Shown: positions 54,265 through 63,787, numbered from the stretch's first letter. The stretch is DNA of 64,000 nucleotides from Anaerobacillus alkalidiazotrophicus (GCF_001866055.1 NZ_MLQS01000007.1:65355-129354); one strand, 5' to 3'. The notes: a model not told the origin generated them from the sequence alone. Made by a program: numbers and translations.

Positions 54265-54273
54265 TTTTTAAGG

Positions 54274-54396
54274 ATTTGTTCTTAAGGGTCATAGACCCCC
54301 ACCTCTAAGCGTAGCGTAGGTGGGAACTCCCATTCAGGTGGAGTTGAGACTCCATCTGAATTTCCGATGTTCTAGCGAAGCTAGAACGAGTTCTCT
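54274..54396 (+). repeat. Repeat family A copy (A6), left end trimmed
   Basis: Lacks AATCAAACTG at the left, then matches from ATTTGTTCTTAAGGGTCATA to GAACGAGTTCTCT. It directly follows the terminator of the SET gene. Confidence 0.78.
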
Positions 54397-54488
54397 TCAG
54401 TGAACTTTCATAAGTACATAACTGAGTTGAATGTAAACAATTACTAGAAATAGAATGTCATTTCTAAAATTTACTAAATCCAGAATTA

Positions 54489-54611
54489 TCAATTATGTTT
54501 GTTTGTTTTTTTCATTTTTGTTTTTTTTGATGTGCTTGGCTTACCGCCTGAACGTGAGCGTGGATTTGTCTCATTTGCATGTTCAACAGCTTGCTCTAGT
54601 TCTTTTTTCAT
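54489..54611 (-). CDS. Small basic protein, 40 residues
   Basis: An ATG 7 bases after GGGGGG encodes MKKELEQAVEHANETNPRSR followed by SGGKPS and a lysine/asparagine-rich tail. The strong ribosome site and the charged, low-complexity composition recall small spore or nucleic-acid-associated proteins of Bacillus, but I cannot name the family. It lies between repeat A6 and truA. Confidence 0.6.
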   Translation of the reverse strand: MKKELEQAVEHANETNPRSRSGGKPSTSKKTKMKKTNKHN

Positions 54612-54693
54612 TGTGGATCCCCCCTAAAAAATGATAAATAACACTGTATTTATCATTTCCAAATTACTCTGTTTCATTCTTTTGGGTTCTAGA

Positions 54694-55431
54694 CTAAAAT
54701 TCAACTTTTTCTAAATAAAGTCCACAAGAATCTGCTAATCTTCCTGTTTGTTTTCGTTCTTTTGATGTTAATATTTCCGGAATAGCTGCTTCATGTATTT
54801 CACCTAATCCGACCTCTATAAGGGTTCCAACCATTTTTCTAACCATGTTATAAAGGAAACCATTTCCACGCACTCGAATTTCGATGAATCCACTATTTTC
54901 ATTAATTTCGACATCATAGATTTCACGCACCATAGATTTTTTCTTAGATTTAGCATTTGAAAAAGCAGTAAAATCATGTGAACCAATAAAGTATGTAGAA
55001 GCATTTTTCATTTTTACAATGTCGAGTTTAGTATCAACATGCATACTGTATTTGCGCATAAAAGGATGAGAATGTTCTTCATTCCAAATTTTAAATAAAT
55101 AGGTTTTATCCTTAGCATTATATCGAGAATGAAAACGATCATGCACTAATTCCACATCCGTGATAGTAATGTCCTGTGGTAAATATTTATTTAAATAACT
55201 TTTTATCTCTGCTTCTGAAAGATTTTCATTAGTTTTAAAATTCGCAATTTGATCTAATGCATGAACTCCTGCATCTGTTCTTGAGCATCCTATGATTTCA
55301 ACTTGTTTATCTACCATCTGTGATATTACATTTTCTATTTTTGCTTGTATCGTATTTTCTCCACTTCCGAGCCGCTGCCAACCTTTATAGCGGCCACCAT
55401 CATATTGAATTGTCATTTTATAGTTGTTCAT
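54694..55431 (-). CDS. truA: tRNA pseudouridine(38-40) synthase TruA
   Basis: 245 residues, full length. The catalytic Asp is in CSRTDAGVHAL (about residue 53); QYDGGRYKGWQ at the N-terminus and VRGNGFLYNMVRKMVGTLIEVG are family signatures. It modifies U38-U40 in the anticodon stem of many tRNAs. AAAGGAG precedes the ATG. In most bacilli truA sits in the ribosomal-protein/ecf cluster with rplM and rpsI; here it stands alone, probably as a second, relocated copy. Confidence 0.95.
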   Translation of the reverse strand: MNNYKMTIQYDGGRYKGWQRLGSGENTIQAKIENVISQMVDKQVEIIGCSRTDAGVHALDQIANFKTNENLSEAEIKSYLNKYLPQDITITDVELVHDRFHSRYNAKDKTYLFKIWNEEHSHPFMRKYSMHVDTKLDIVKMKNASTYFIGSHDFTAFSNAKSKKKSMVREIYDVEINENSGFIEIRVRGNGFLYNMVRKMVGTLIEVGLGEIHEAAIPEILTSKERKQTGRLADSCGLYLEKVEF

Positions 55432-55499
55432 CTTTTACTCCTTTTTCACTTAGAAAATTAATGTCATTAGTTTTTCCAAATACAATACAAAAATGAAAT

Positions 55500-55548
55500 T
55501 AAGGATGACTTAAAAGGGAATAATTTTAACCTTTTAAGACATCCTTCA
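55500..55548 (-). terminator. Hairpin upstream of truA
   Basis: AAGGATGACTTAAAAGG pairs with CCTTTTAAGACATCCTT around a 12-base loop with a single mismatch. It probably ends a minus-strand transcript ahead of truA. Confidence 0.6.
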
Positions 55549-55600
55549 CCTTTTCTTTTAATTACACCATGTAAATGAAACTAAGATACCTCTCAAAATA

Positions 55601-55656
55601 TATGTAACTAAAAGGTATCATATTCAGAATACGAAACCTTTTGGTTACATGTCAAG
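55601..55656. repeat. Inverted repeat ATGTAACTAAAAGGT
   Basis: 15-bp arms (one wobble) separated by about 19 bases, in the gene-free stretch between truA and the CBO0543 gene. Confidence 0.5.
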
Positions 55657-55657
55657 C

Positions 55658-55753
55658 TTATGAACATAAAAATCTATTTGAGCTTTTTTCTAGAACAACA
55701 GTTCTGAAACCCAAAAAGACAAGCACCACTCCAACTCCAACGGAGAACAACAT
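55658..55753 (-). CDS. Possible 31-residue membrane peptide
   Basis: An ATG at 55753, immediately after AGGTGG, encodes MLFSVGVGVVLVFLGFRTVV and a short polar tail. One hydrophobic helix. The spacing of the ribosome site is very short and no homologue is known to me; it may be a chance frame or the remnant of a longer membrane protein. The rest of 55754-56019 holds no clear gene. Confidence 0.25.
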   Translation of the reverse strand: MLFSVGVGVVLVFLGFRTVVLEKSSNRFLCS

Positions 55754-56019
55754 TCCCACCTATGTAAAAAATGGAAATCCATGTCGTTCATCCTCCCCGC
55801 TATACTATAACTAGTTACACCGAACCATACGCAACTAGATATATATCTATGTAGCTCGGTTTTTGTAATAATGACATTCACCCATTTGACGCAGGATTTC
55901 ATTATAGGTGTGACCATGTTCTTTGGTTTCAAAAGACACTGGTGAGAAAATTACTTTTATTTTAAACATATATGTGTGTCATTGAGGAACGATATAGATA
56001 GAATTAAGGAGGGAATAGT

Positions 56020-56517
56020 GTGTCTTACAAAAAAGATAAAGCCATTGAAGCTTCGGCTTGGATAGTTATGTCACTTATACTTTATAAATTTGTCCCAAGA
56101 AATAAATTTCGTGAGGCTCAACTTGCTTTTTTATTTAAACAAGTAATTACTTGGATTTTTGGGTTGATTGTTGTAGAAAATGGAATAATTAAATACCCCC
56201 ATCGACTTTTTTTTAAAAAGGCAAATAAAGCAAGTTTTACATTCGAATTTTTTATTCTGCCAGCTTTTTGTTCTCTGTTTAATATATATTATCCTGAACA
56301 AAAGCATCAAATATATAAAGTATTGCACTATGCTTTCTATACTTCAATAATCGTTATACTTGAAATATATGCTATAAAATCGACAAATTTAATAAAGTAT
56401 AAGAAATGGACCTGGTATTGGAGTTATATAACCATCATGATTTCTTATTATATATCACGTCTTTATTATCGATGGTTTTTCAGATATAACAATAGTCAAC
56501 CAATAATGAAGATCTAA
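56020..56517 (+). CDS. CBO0543-family membrane protein
   Basis: 165 residues with about five helices, of the CBO0543 family common in Clostridium and Bacillus. Typical stretches: FREAQLAFLFKQVITWIFGLIVVE and YPHRLFFKKANKASFTFEFFILP. The function is unknown. GTG start after AAGGAGGG. It appears to be a single gene; a bidirectional hairpin lies downstream. Confidence 0.75.
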   Translation: MSYKKDKAIEASAWIVMSLILYKFVPRNKFREAQLAFLFKQVITWIFGLIVVENGIIKYPHRLFFKKANKASFTFEFFILPAFCSLFNIYYPEQKHQIYKVLHYAFYTSIIVILEIYAIKSTNLIKYKKWTWYWSYITIMISYYISRLYYRWFFRYNNSQPIMKI

Positions 56518-56586
56518 GTGAATTAACAGCGAACACAATAAATATTTAAAATCTAAAAAACTGTTGAGCTAAGATAGTTTTTGTTA

Positions 56587-56658
56587 AATAAAAAAGACCA
56601 CTTCCTAATTAAATTGTACCCGTTGTAAAGGACATTTTAATTAGGTGTTATCTTTTAT
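56587..56658. terminator. Bidirectional terminator-like hairpin
   Basis: CCTAATTAAA pairs with TTTAATTAGG, and further out AAAAGA with TCTTTT, around a 20-base loop. A/T-runs lie on both sides. It follows the CBO0543 gene and, on the other strand, the small frame at 56688-56777. Confidence 0.6.
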
Positions 56659-56687
56659 TACAAGGTACAAAAAGCGTATGTTCTCCT

Positions 56688-56777
56688 TTATCTTACTACT
56701 CGAATCGCACTAACTTTCTCTTGAATGCGCACGGGCACTCTTGCTTTTTCTTTTAATAATGTGACTAGTAACTCCAT
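56688..56777 (-). CDS. Possible 29-residue basic peptide
   Basis: The frame encodes MELLVTLLKEKARVPVRIQE followed by KVSAIRVVR. Composition is basic and amphipathic, unlike random AT-rich sequence, and a terminator-like hairpin lies 30 bases downstream on the same strand. No clear ribosome site is present, so it may be the tail of a lost gene. Confidence 0.3.
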   Translation of the reverse strand: MELLVTLLKEKARVPVRIQEKVSAIRVVR

Positions 56778-56945
56778 TAGATTACTGTTGTAACTCTATT
56801 TTTTATAGTTTTTGTAAAGAAATTATTAAATTATTTAATAAGTAATTGCTTATATAATAATCTATTTGTTATGATAGCAATCGTAGAACTTGATAAAGCT
56901 ACACGCCTATTAAGTACTTACCACTATACTAATGGAAGGTGAAAT

Positions 56946-58139
56946 ATGAAAGACAAACACAAAAACAAATTAAAATTATTGTTAGAAATTTTATTTGTTT
57001 CCACAAGACTCGGTTTTACATCATTCGGTGGACCAATTGCACACCTCGGTTACTTCCATGATGAGTATATTCGTAGAAGAAAATGGATGGATGAAAAAAG
57101 CTATGCAGACTTAGTCGCGTTGTGCCAATTTTTACCTGGCCCTGCAAGTAGTCAAGTTGGAATCGGGATCGGTGTCATGCGTGCTGGAATTTTAGGTGGT
57201 ATCGTATCATTTATAGGGTTTACGCTTCCATCTGTTATTGCACTCATTGTTTTTGCTTTACTATTAAATAACTATGGATTTACAGATGTAGGTTGGATCC
57301 ATGGTTTAAAAGTAGTTGCAGTTGTGGTTGTAGCACATGCCATTTTAGGTATGGCCAAAAATTTGACGCCTGATTTACAGAGAAAGTCTATCGCCTTAGG
57401 TGCAATGATTTTAACTTTGTTATGGCAAACAGCTATTACACAGATTACTGTTATTCTTTTTGCAGGAGTTGTTGGGTACTTACTGTACAACAAACAACAA
57501 ATAGATAATCAATCCTCTAAATCAACTTTTCCATTATCTCGTCGCTTGGGATTTATTTGCTTAGGACTTTTCTTTGGATTACTTATCGTGCTCCCTATTA
57601 TTAGAGAAGCAACAACATTAAACTGGGTAGCGATGTTTGATAGTTTTTATCGTTCTGGTTCACTTGTTTTTGGTGGGGGGCATGTAGTATTACCTTTACT
57701 CGAACGTGAATTTGTTCCAACTGGTTGGTTAAGCAAGGAAGAATTTTTAACTGGTTATGGTGCTGCACAAGCTGTTCCAGGTCCATTATTCACTTTCGCT
57801 GCATATATAGGTGCAGTAATTAATGGTTGGAAAGGTGGCTTACTAGCCACGGTTGCCATCTTTTTACCTGCATTTCTACTAATCTTAGGAACACTACCTT
57901 TTTGGGATACTTTACGACGAAACAGGAAAATAAAAGGGTCTCTTATGGGAGTAAATGCTGCAGTAGTCGGAATTTTAATTGCTGCACTATATCATCCTAT
58001 TTGGACTAGTTCAATTTTAACCCCCCTTGATTTTGTACTAGCTGCGATTTTATTTTCCATGTTGGTTTATTGGAAGTTACCCCCTTGGATCATCGTGGTA
58101 ACAGGTGCAATCGGCGGCTTTCTATTTTCTTATCTCTAA
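56946..58139 (+). CDS. chrA: ChrA-family chromate transporter
   Basis: 397 residues, the fused long form with two homologous halves. Signatures are present twice: FTSFGGPIAHLGYFHDEY, CQFLPGPASSQVGIGIG and, in the second half, SGSLVFGGGHVVLPLLE and AQAVPGPLFTFAAYIG. Members export chromate or take up sulfate-like anions. GAAGGTG precedes the ATG. Single gene, no chrB regulator nearby. Confidence 0.92.
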   Translation: MKDKHKNKLKLLLEILFVSTRLGFTSFGGPIAHLGYFHDEYIRRRKWMDEKSYADLVALCQFLPGPASSQVGIGIGVMRAGILGGIVSFIGFTLPSVIALIVFALLLNNYGFTDVGWIHGLKVVAVVVVAHAILGMAKNLTPDLQRKSIALGAMILTLLWQTAITQITVILFAGVVGYLLYNKQQIDNQSSKSTFPLSRRLGFICLGLFFGLLIVLPIIREATTLNWVAMFDSFYRSGSLVFGGGHVVLPLLEREFVPTGWLSKEEFLTGYGAAQAVPGPLFTFAAYIGAVINGWKGGLLATVAIFLPAFLLILGTLPFWDTLRRNRKIKGSLMGVNAAVVGILIAALYHPIWTSSILTPLDFVLAAILFSMLVYWKLPPWIIVVTGAIGGFLFSYL

Positions 58140-58141
58140 TG

Positions 58142-58178
58142 AAAAAACTTGGCTATTTACAACATGCCAAGTTTTTTT
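58142..58178 (+). terminator. chrA terminator
   Basis: 12-bp perfect stem (AAAAAACTTGGC and complement), 12-base loop, T-run. It may serve the converging kinase gene too. Confidence 0.88.
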
Positions 58179-58187
58179 CGTAATAAC

Positions 58188-59591
58188 TTAATTATTTGCA
58201 TTGTGAAAGCTATTTTTCAATTTTTTAGGAAAAGTAATTCTAAATGTAGTGCCTTCACCTATTTTACTTTCGAAATTTATTTTCCCACCATGATCGTTGA
58301 TAATTTTATATGTAGTGACCATTCCTAAACCGGTACCTTTTTCTTTTGTTGAATAAAAAGGAAGTCCTATATTTTTGGCTAATTCAGGTGAAATACCACA
58401 TCCTTGATCTATTATCTCGATCATAATATTATCATTGCATAAGTTCACAAGGCTAATCGTTATCCTCCCCTCGTTTGACATAGATTCAATTGCATTTTTA
58501 ATAAGATTAATAAATACTTGTTTTAATTGATTACTAACGCAACGAATAGGTTCTACATCTTGGTATTCAAAAACGATTTCAATATTTTTCATAAGTGCTT
58601 GTGATTGTAACAAAACTACAACATCATTTATGATTTCTTTTAAGTTAGCATATTTTATTTCGATGGACTGAGGTTTTGCTAAAAATAACAATTCACTTGT
58701 TATTAACTCAATACGATCCATTTCGGATAACATAATATCAATATGAATAGGGTCTATCCCCTTTTGGCTTCTTATTAATTGTAAGAAACCTTTTAATGTT
58801 GTAAGTGGATTTCGAATTTCATGAGCGATTGAGGCTGATAATTGTCCAACTAATGATAGTTTCTCTGACTTTTCTATTCTTTCTTCAGCAATCTTTTGTA
58901 AGGTGATGTCTTTTGCAATTTCAAATACCCCAATGATTTCATCATCTACCGTAATTGGAATATTCTTTACCTTCCAATGAATAATTCTACCAGATTTATG
59001 TATTATTCTATATTCATATGTCTGAGGAATTCCTTTACTTGCCTTGTAAAAATGCTCTTTAGTTCTTTTTAAATCTTCTTTTACAATTAACGGATTAAAC
59101 GGTTGATATAATAACTCAGTTTCACTATAACCTGTTAATTTTTCTAACGAATCATTAACTTTTATATATCTGCCATCCAAATCAAATGAACATACCGCAT
59201 CAGGATTATTATCGAACAACGATTGATAATGTTGTTCTAACCTAATATTTATTTTTTTCGTATCAGAAATATCTAAAAAATAAACCGATAATCCTTCTTT
59301 GATAGGATATATCCGAACATTAAACCATTTTTTATATATAGGATGATACATCTCGAAATTGATGGGAAGTCGTTTTTCCATTGCTAAATATAGGTTGGTG
59401 TATAAAGGCAAATCAACCAATTCCGGAAATTCAGCCCATATATTTTTTCCAATCAATTCATCCCTTGTCCGATTTACTATTTTCTCCCCTTCATTATTAA
59501 GGTAAATAATTTTCCAATTCTCATCCAACACATAGAAACAATCTGTTATTTTATCTAATACATCAAGGATGTCTAATTTATTAATTTCCAT
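58188..59591 (-). CDS. PAS-domain sensor histidine kinase, KinA/KinE-like
   Basis: 467 residues, cytoplasmic. Two PAS domains (about 5-110 and 125-235), then the dimerisation/phosphoacceptor domain with LVGQLSASIAHEIRNPLTTL (His about 256), then the ATPase domain with NLIKNAIESM, DQGCGI and GTGLGM. The H-box matches sporulation kinases that feed phosphate to Spo0F. The ATG at 59591 has GGAGGAG. No response regulator next to it, as is usual for orphan sporulation kinases. Confidence 0.88.
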   Translation of the reverse strand: MEINKLDILDVLDKITDCFYVLDENWKIIYLNNEGEKIVNRTRDELIGKNIWAEFPELVDLPLYTNLYLAMEKRLPINFEMYHPIYKKWFNVRIYPIKEGLSVYFLDISDTKKINIRLEQHYQSLFDNNPDAVCSFDLDGRYIKVNDSLEKLTGYSETELLYQPFNPLIVKEDLKRTKEHFYKASKGIPQTYEYRIIHKSGRIIHWKVKNIPITVDDEIIGVFEIAKDITLQKIAEERIEKSEKLSLVGQLSASIAHEIRNPLTTLKGFLQLIRSQKGIDPIHIDIMLSEMDRIELITSELLFLAKPQSIEIKYANLKEIINDVVVLLQSQALMKNIEIVFEYQDVEPIRCVSNQLKQVFINLIKNAIESMSNEGRITISLVNLCNDNIMIEIIDQGCGISPELAKNIGLPFYSTKEKGTGLGMVTTYKIINDHGGKINFESKIGEGTTFRITFPKKLKNSFHNANN

Positions 59592-59747
59592 TTGCTCCTC
59601 CGACAACAATACGTAAATATACATTACAAAAATAATGTTTGCAATCTCTAACCTTTTAAATCTACAAAAGCAGCTAAACTATATGTTAGCATAAATCACT
59701 TATAATCTGTTACTGATTTATTATCCAAGAAAAGACTTCTAAATAAA

Positions 59748-59791
59748 CAAACACCCCGATTGCCCACTACATACGGACATTCAAGGTGTTT
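59748..59791 (-). terminator. Terminator of the symporter gene
   Basis: ACAAACACC pairs with GGTGTTTGT across a 26-base loop. Weak. Confidence 0.5.
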
Positions 59792-59810
59792 GTCACAAAT
59801 CATTTAAATA

Positions 59811-60968
59811 TTAGTTAGCATCAACCGCATCAACATTACTAGTTTTATCAATGATAACATTGATTGCTCCATCACCAGTAACATTCGTTGCTGTGCCAAA
59901 GCTGTCTTGTGCCATATACAGAGCGATCATTAAGCCAATTGCCGCTTCACCAAAACCTAACATTGTAGTCAAAACTCCCAAAGCCGCCATAATCGCACCA
60001 CCAGGTACACCAGGAGCAGCTATCATAATGATACCTAGCATGAAGATTACTGGTAGCATTGCACCAAATGAAGGTTCTGCTAAATCTGGAGTAAGCATCA
60101 TAACCGCAACTGCACAAAGGACAATTGTGATAACACTCCCCGATAAATGTATTGTTGCACAAAGTGGCACTCCGAAATCGGCTACTTCGTTTTTAACTTT
60201 GTTCCTTTTAACCGAACGAAGCGTTACTGGAATTGTCGCTGCACTACTCATCGTTCCGATAGCAGTAAAATAAGCTGGTAACATATTCTTTATTAGCGAG
60301 AAAGGATTTTTCCCACTAATCGCTCCTGCAACAGCATACTGAATAATTAACCAAACCCAATGCGTAGCGATAGCAAGAACAAGAACAACGCCAAAAACTT
60401 TTAACGTGTCAAATACAGTTCCTACCGCTGCAAGTTCAGCAAAAATACTAGCGATATAAAACGGTAAAAATGGGATGATAATTTTTGAAATAACAAGATC
60501 AATAATGTTTTTACCTTCATCAAAACCTACTTTTAATATTTTACTATTAGTTTTTGCCATACCAATTCCAAACAAAAATGCAGTTACTAGAGCAGTAATT
60601 ACTCCCATTAACGGCGTAATTTCTAACTTAATAAACGGCTCAAAGGATGACCCTTCGGCTATAGCTGCTTGCCCTGTGGAGATGAAAGGAATAAAAATAA
60701 TCGCTACAAAGAATGCTAACAAACCTGCTATTAATGTTGATAAATAAGCAAAACCAACAGTTTTTCCAACTAGGCTCCCTGATTTTTTCCCTAACCCCGC
60801 TACACCACTGGCAATAAAGAATAAAATAATAAATGGTATGATAAATCCAATAAAGCTTCCAAAAATACCCTTTACTGTTACGAAAAGTCGAATAACAAAT
60901 TCAGGTGATACAAGACCTAAAATAATACCTAATACAATCCCTACTAACAATTTTACTACGAGTTTCAT
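59811..60968 (-). CDS. Dicarboxylate/amino acid:cation symporter (DAACS family)
   Basis: 385 residues with about eight helices and re-entrant hairpins. The serine-rich loop is seen as TAIGTMSSAATIPVTLR, and the later helix as APGVPGGAIMAALGVL; the substrate Asp/Asn helix YMAQDSFGTATNVTGDGAINVII is near the C-terminus. It takes up acidic or neutral amino acids or C4-dicarboxylates with Na+ or H+. GAGGAGG precedes the ATG. Single gene. Confidence 0.92.
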   Translation of the reverse strand: MKLVVKLLVGIVLGIILGLVSPEFVIRLFVTVKGIFGSFIGFIIPFIILFFIASGVAGLGKKSGSLVGKTVGFAYLSTLIAGLLAFFVAIIFIPFISTGQAAIAEGSSFEPFIKLEITPLMGVITALVTAFLFGIGMAKTNSKILKVGFDEGKNIIDLVISKIIIPFLPFYIASIFAELAAVGTVFDTLKVFGVVLVLAIATHWVWLIIQYAVAGAISGKNPFSLIKNMLPAYFTAIGTMSSAATIPVTLRSVKRNKVKNEVADFGVPLCATIHLSGSVITIVLCAVAVMMLTPDLAEPSFGAMLPVIFMLGIIMIAAPGVPGGAIMAALGVLTTMLGFGEAAIGLMIALYMAQDSFGTATNVTGDGAINVIIDKTSNVDAVDAN

Positions 60969-61122
60969 TTACTTCCTCCTCTTGATGATGTTCACTATAA
61001 AAACACATTTGTACTTCTATTGTATACACAATTTGCAAAATTGCAAGACTATTTACTTTTTCAGAATAGTAAAAATATTTTAGTCATAAAATTTTTTTAT
61101 CAAATAAACGATTTTCACAAAT

Positions 61123-61160
61123 GAAAAACACCGAAATGTTATGAAATTTCGGTGTTTTTC
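61123..61160 (-). terminator. Terminator of the SRPBCC gene
   Basis: 15-bp perfect stem (GAAAAACACCGAAAT and complement) around an 8-base loop. Confidence 0.75.
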
Positions 61161-61214
61161 ATTCAGTCCTCGTTAGTAATATTCCCAACTAATTGCATTT
61201 AAGTAATTTATGTT

Positions 61215-61652
61215 TTATTGCTTTTCAGCTAAATTTTTAATAGCTATTTTGGCTTCTAACGCAAAATCTACGGATGCACAATAAAATTTTTGCCCGTCAT
61301 TAATCAGTGAAAAGTCTCCAATACTAATTTTAAGGAGAGTGCTCCCTTTTTTGTCTTCTAATTCGTATAAATATGCCAAATCTCCATAATTTGGTTTAAC
61401 TTCCCAAAAGGAACAGTATAATGCGATTTTTAATCGTTCCCTTTCGTCAGCTTTAATAATTGTTGTAATCGACTGACTACCATCTGGGAGATCCCATACT
61501 ACCTTGCTTCCAACTTTCATATCTTCATTAGGATAGTTCTCAGGTAGATCATCCCATTGTGCGACATATTTCGGTTTGGTAAGAATTTCCCACACCCTAG
61601 CCGGAGTAGCCTCGATGATAATTTCGTCTTGAACAAATAGTTGATCCGCCAT
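61215..61652 (-). CDS. SRPBCC (START-like) domain protein
   Basis: 145 residues, a single helix-grip domain. The opening EIIIEATPARVWEILTKPKYVAQWDDLPE is typical of the AHSA1/polyketide-cyclase-like group. It probably binds a hydrophobic ligand; no catalytic role is evident. AGGAGG precedes the ATG. Single gene. Confidence 0.8.
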   Translation of the reverse strand: MADQLFVQDEIIIEATPARVWEILTKPKYVAQWDDLPENYPNEDMKVGSKVVWDLPDGSQSITTIIKADERERLKIALYCSFWEVKPNYGDLAYLYELEDKKGSTLLKISIGDFSLINDGQKFYCASVDFALEAKIAIKNLAEKQ

Positions 61653-62061
61653 CTTTTTTCCTCCTAATCATATTTAGTAACTGTATGCTATTTCTATTGT
61701 ATCTAAGATAAATAATTTCACAAAACATAACTAGTTGAAAACGCACCAATTACCTAGACTAAGATATTAGTCCAGTAAAAATTTTGATTTTTAGTTTCAT
61801 GAAAATTTAAAGCATTAACTTAGATTTTTCCCTAGGTTCATTTTACAACAATTTTGTTATTACTAAAATATATATATACTTTCCAACCCACAAAAAACTT
61901 GTCACAAAATCTACCAAATAGCCCCTTATTTCAGAGTTAACTTCAGAATATTGTACCACTTGAAATTGGACGCACTTTCACCAACTTATTTATACATGAA
62001 TAATGACCCGATATATTTCAAAAATTAACAGTGAATCAAAAAAAAATTTGGAGGGAACTAG
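61653..62061. other. Gene-free stretch
   Basis: AT-rich, with short TATATATA runs near 61870. No gene, repeat-family member or strong hairpin was seen. Confidence 0.4.
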
Positions 62062-62253
62062 ATGAATTATGACCAAATGAAACAGTTCGTATTATTAACT
62101 CAAGATGCTACAGCTCTTGGATGGGAATTTTCAATTGAGGAAGGGAAATTGCAAGCATTTGACGAAAACTTCTCTGAAGATCCTATCACTTTTCAAGATG
62201 TCGATCAATTTCTGGAATGGCTTGAAAATCAATTTGATAAAACGATTTATTAA
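62062..62253 (+). CDS. Hypothetical acidic protein, 63 residues
   Basis: Not recognised. Strongly acidic, one domain, no membrane segment (MNYDQMKQFVLLTQDATALG, later DVDQFLEWLENQF). An excellent TTGGAGGG site precedes the ATG, which supports it as a real gene. Its stop lies 10 bases before a diverged repeat. Confidence 0.65.
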   Translation: MNYDQMKQFVLLTQDATALGWEFSIEEGKLQAFDENFSEDPITFQDVDQFLEWLENQFDKTIY

Positions 62254-62262
62254 CTGAATGAG

Positions 62263-62378
62263 TGTGGCTTTTCCTTCATCCCCCCACCTCTAAGCGTAGC
62301 GTAGGTGGGATTTTCCAATCAGGTGGAGTGAACTCTCCACCTGATTTTCCGATGTTTCAGCTTGCTGAAACGAGTTCA
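62263..62378 (+). repeat. Diverged family A copy (A7) with a family B-like left edge
   Basis: Begins TGTGGCTTTTCCTTCATCCC as in the loop of family B, then CCCCCACCTCTAAGCGTAGC, an altered stem AATCAGGTGGAG/CTCCACCTGATT and a changed third hairpin TTTCAGCttGCTGAAA. The changes in both arms of the stems keep base pairing. 62379-62697 holds nothing further. Confidence 0.7.
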
Positions 62379-62697
62379 TTTACACTTTCACTATTTCATT
62401 TTTAATAAATAAACCTTCTAATCCCAAAAGTGTTATTCGGAATTTCCCACCAATCTTTCCCCAAGGTTCTTCCTACTCTGTTTCTTTTTTTAGAAATTTA
62501 TACCAGTAAATTTGTATGAAAATTACAAACGCGCAGTAGATAAGACCTTAGACATTCGGACTAACTTCTTGGCTTTCAATACAAACCAACTCTTTTCTTT
62601 TTTACGCTATGTTTTCCGATTAAAATCATATCACAATAACGACTAGGCAAAAGCCATTTTTTAGAAGTTTCCTTTTTGTTAAATACATGTCATTTTC

Positions 62698-63423
62698 TTA
62701 ATTAATAATGAGAGGGTGCTTTACTATTTTCGCATCTTCTGTTAAGGAAACGTGCAACTGGTGATTACTTGTTAAAGATGCATAAAAAATTGTATCTAAG
62801 TCTTTGATATTTAACTTATTTAATTCGTTAGTTAACCAATCTTCTGTCACATTTAACTTTGTTAAAACATCTTTATATATTTGTCCCTCTATAATTACTG
62901 GATAGGCAATTCCAGGAGACGATTTAATAACCTTCAAATCCTCGATGGTAACAGCCGCTTTAGAATTTTTTTTATGTACGGTTAATTTTCCGTTAGCCTC
63001 TATGATACCTAGATCTACATCACTGACATCAAAAATATTATTTTCTCTTAACATAAGTAAAATGTTATCTATTGAATACCGAATTTGGCGAATGTTATCC
63101 ACAAGAAACTTCCCTTGATAAATAACTGTAGTAGGTTCGAAGGTGATTAATTTCCCGAAGTTACGATTTTTTATTTTCCATTTTGCGACAATGATCTGGA
63201 ACAATCCGATAATAACCACGGCAACACCAGTGTGTATGTGACTTATATCGGGGTCTGCAAGGTCAGCCCCCACAACAGATCCTAATGTTAGTATGACCAA
63301 AAAATCAAATACTGGTAATTGAGCAATTGATCTCTTTCCCATCATCATTGTCATAAATAATAATAAAGGGTAAATTGTTATTATTCTTAATACAAGTATT
63401 CCTAATTCCTTTAATAGCTCCAT
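62698..63423 (-). CDS. DUF421 (YetF/YrbG-like) membrane protein
   Basis: 241 residues. Three N-terminal helices (about 5-80) precede a soluble region made of two DUF421 modules (KLITFEPTTVIYQGKFL and the LRENNIFDVSDVDLGIIEANGKL stretch). MMMGKRSIAQLPVFDFLV at the first loop is a family signature. Several paralogues are found in bacilli, some in spores; the function is unclear. GAAGGG precedes the ATG. Confidence 0.88.
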   Translation of the reverse strand: MELLKELGILVLRIITIYPLLLFMTMMMGKRSIAQLPVFDFLVILTLGSVVGADLADPDISHIHTGVAVVIIGLFQIIVAKWKIKNRNFGKLITFEPTTVIYQGKFLVDNIRQIRYSIDNILLMLRENNIFDVSDVDLGIIEANGKLTVHKKNSKAAVTIEDLKVIKSSPGIAYPVIIEGQIYKDVLTKLNVTEDWLTNELNKLNIKDLDTIFYASLTSNHQLHVSLTEDAKIVKHPLIIN

Positions 63424-63787
63424 ATAAAATCCCTTCTAATTTGAATATGTAATTATTTATTATTTTCCGTTAAATCCTTCACTTAACATTCATAGAATAT
63501 ATTTCCTTTTTTATTAAATTAACACAACTTTAATTTCTCGTTGGCATACTCAAACTTGTATTTACATGGAAGATGTACAAGTTTATATTTAAGGCTATGA
63601 AAACGGTTAATAGTTTGATACCTGCAAACAAAACCACATTGCTTGAATAACTACGTTAAGTAAGAAAAAGAAGCGTCAACCGTTAATTCCTATCACTACT
63701 TATTGGATAAGTGGCCTTTCAGACAGGCAATATTAGTGATTGAAACAAAAAAAAGAGGCTGGGACATAACTAGCCAAAAATAAAGAA

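Noticed and set aside
55690..55932. 80-codon open frame on the minus strand upstream of the CBO0543 gene
   Set aside because: No ribosome site at its start, odd composition (many Cys, Trp, His) and a better small frame in another phase. Treated as chance.
5326..62378. Family A and B repeats as a CRISPR array
   Set aside because: Copies are 5-20 kb apart, not regularly spaced, contain their own hairpins, and there are no cas genes.
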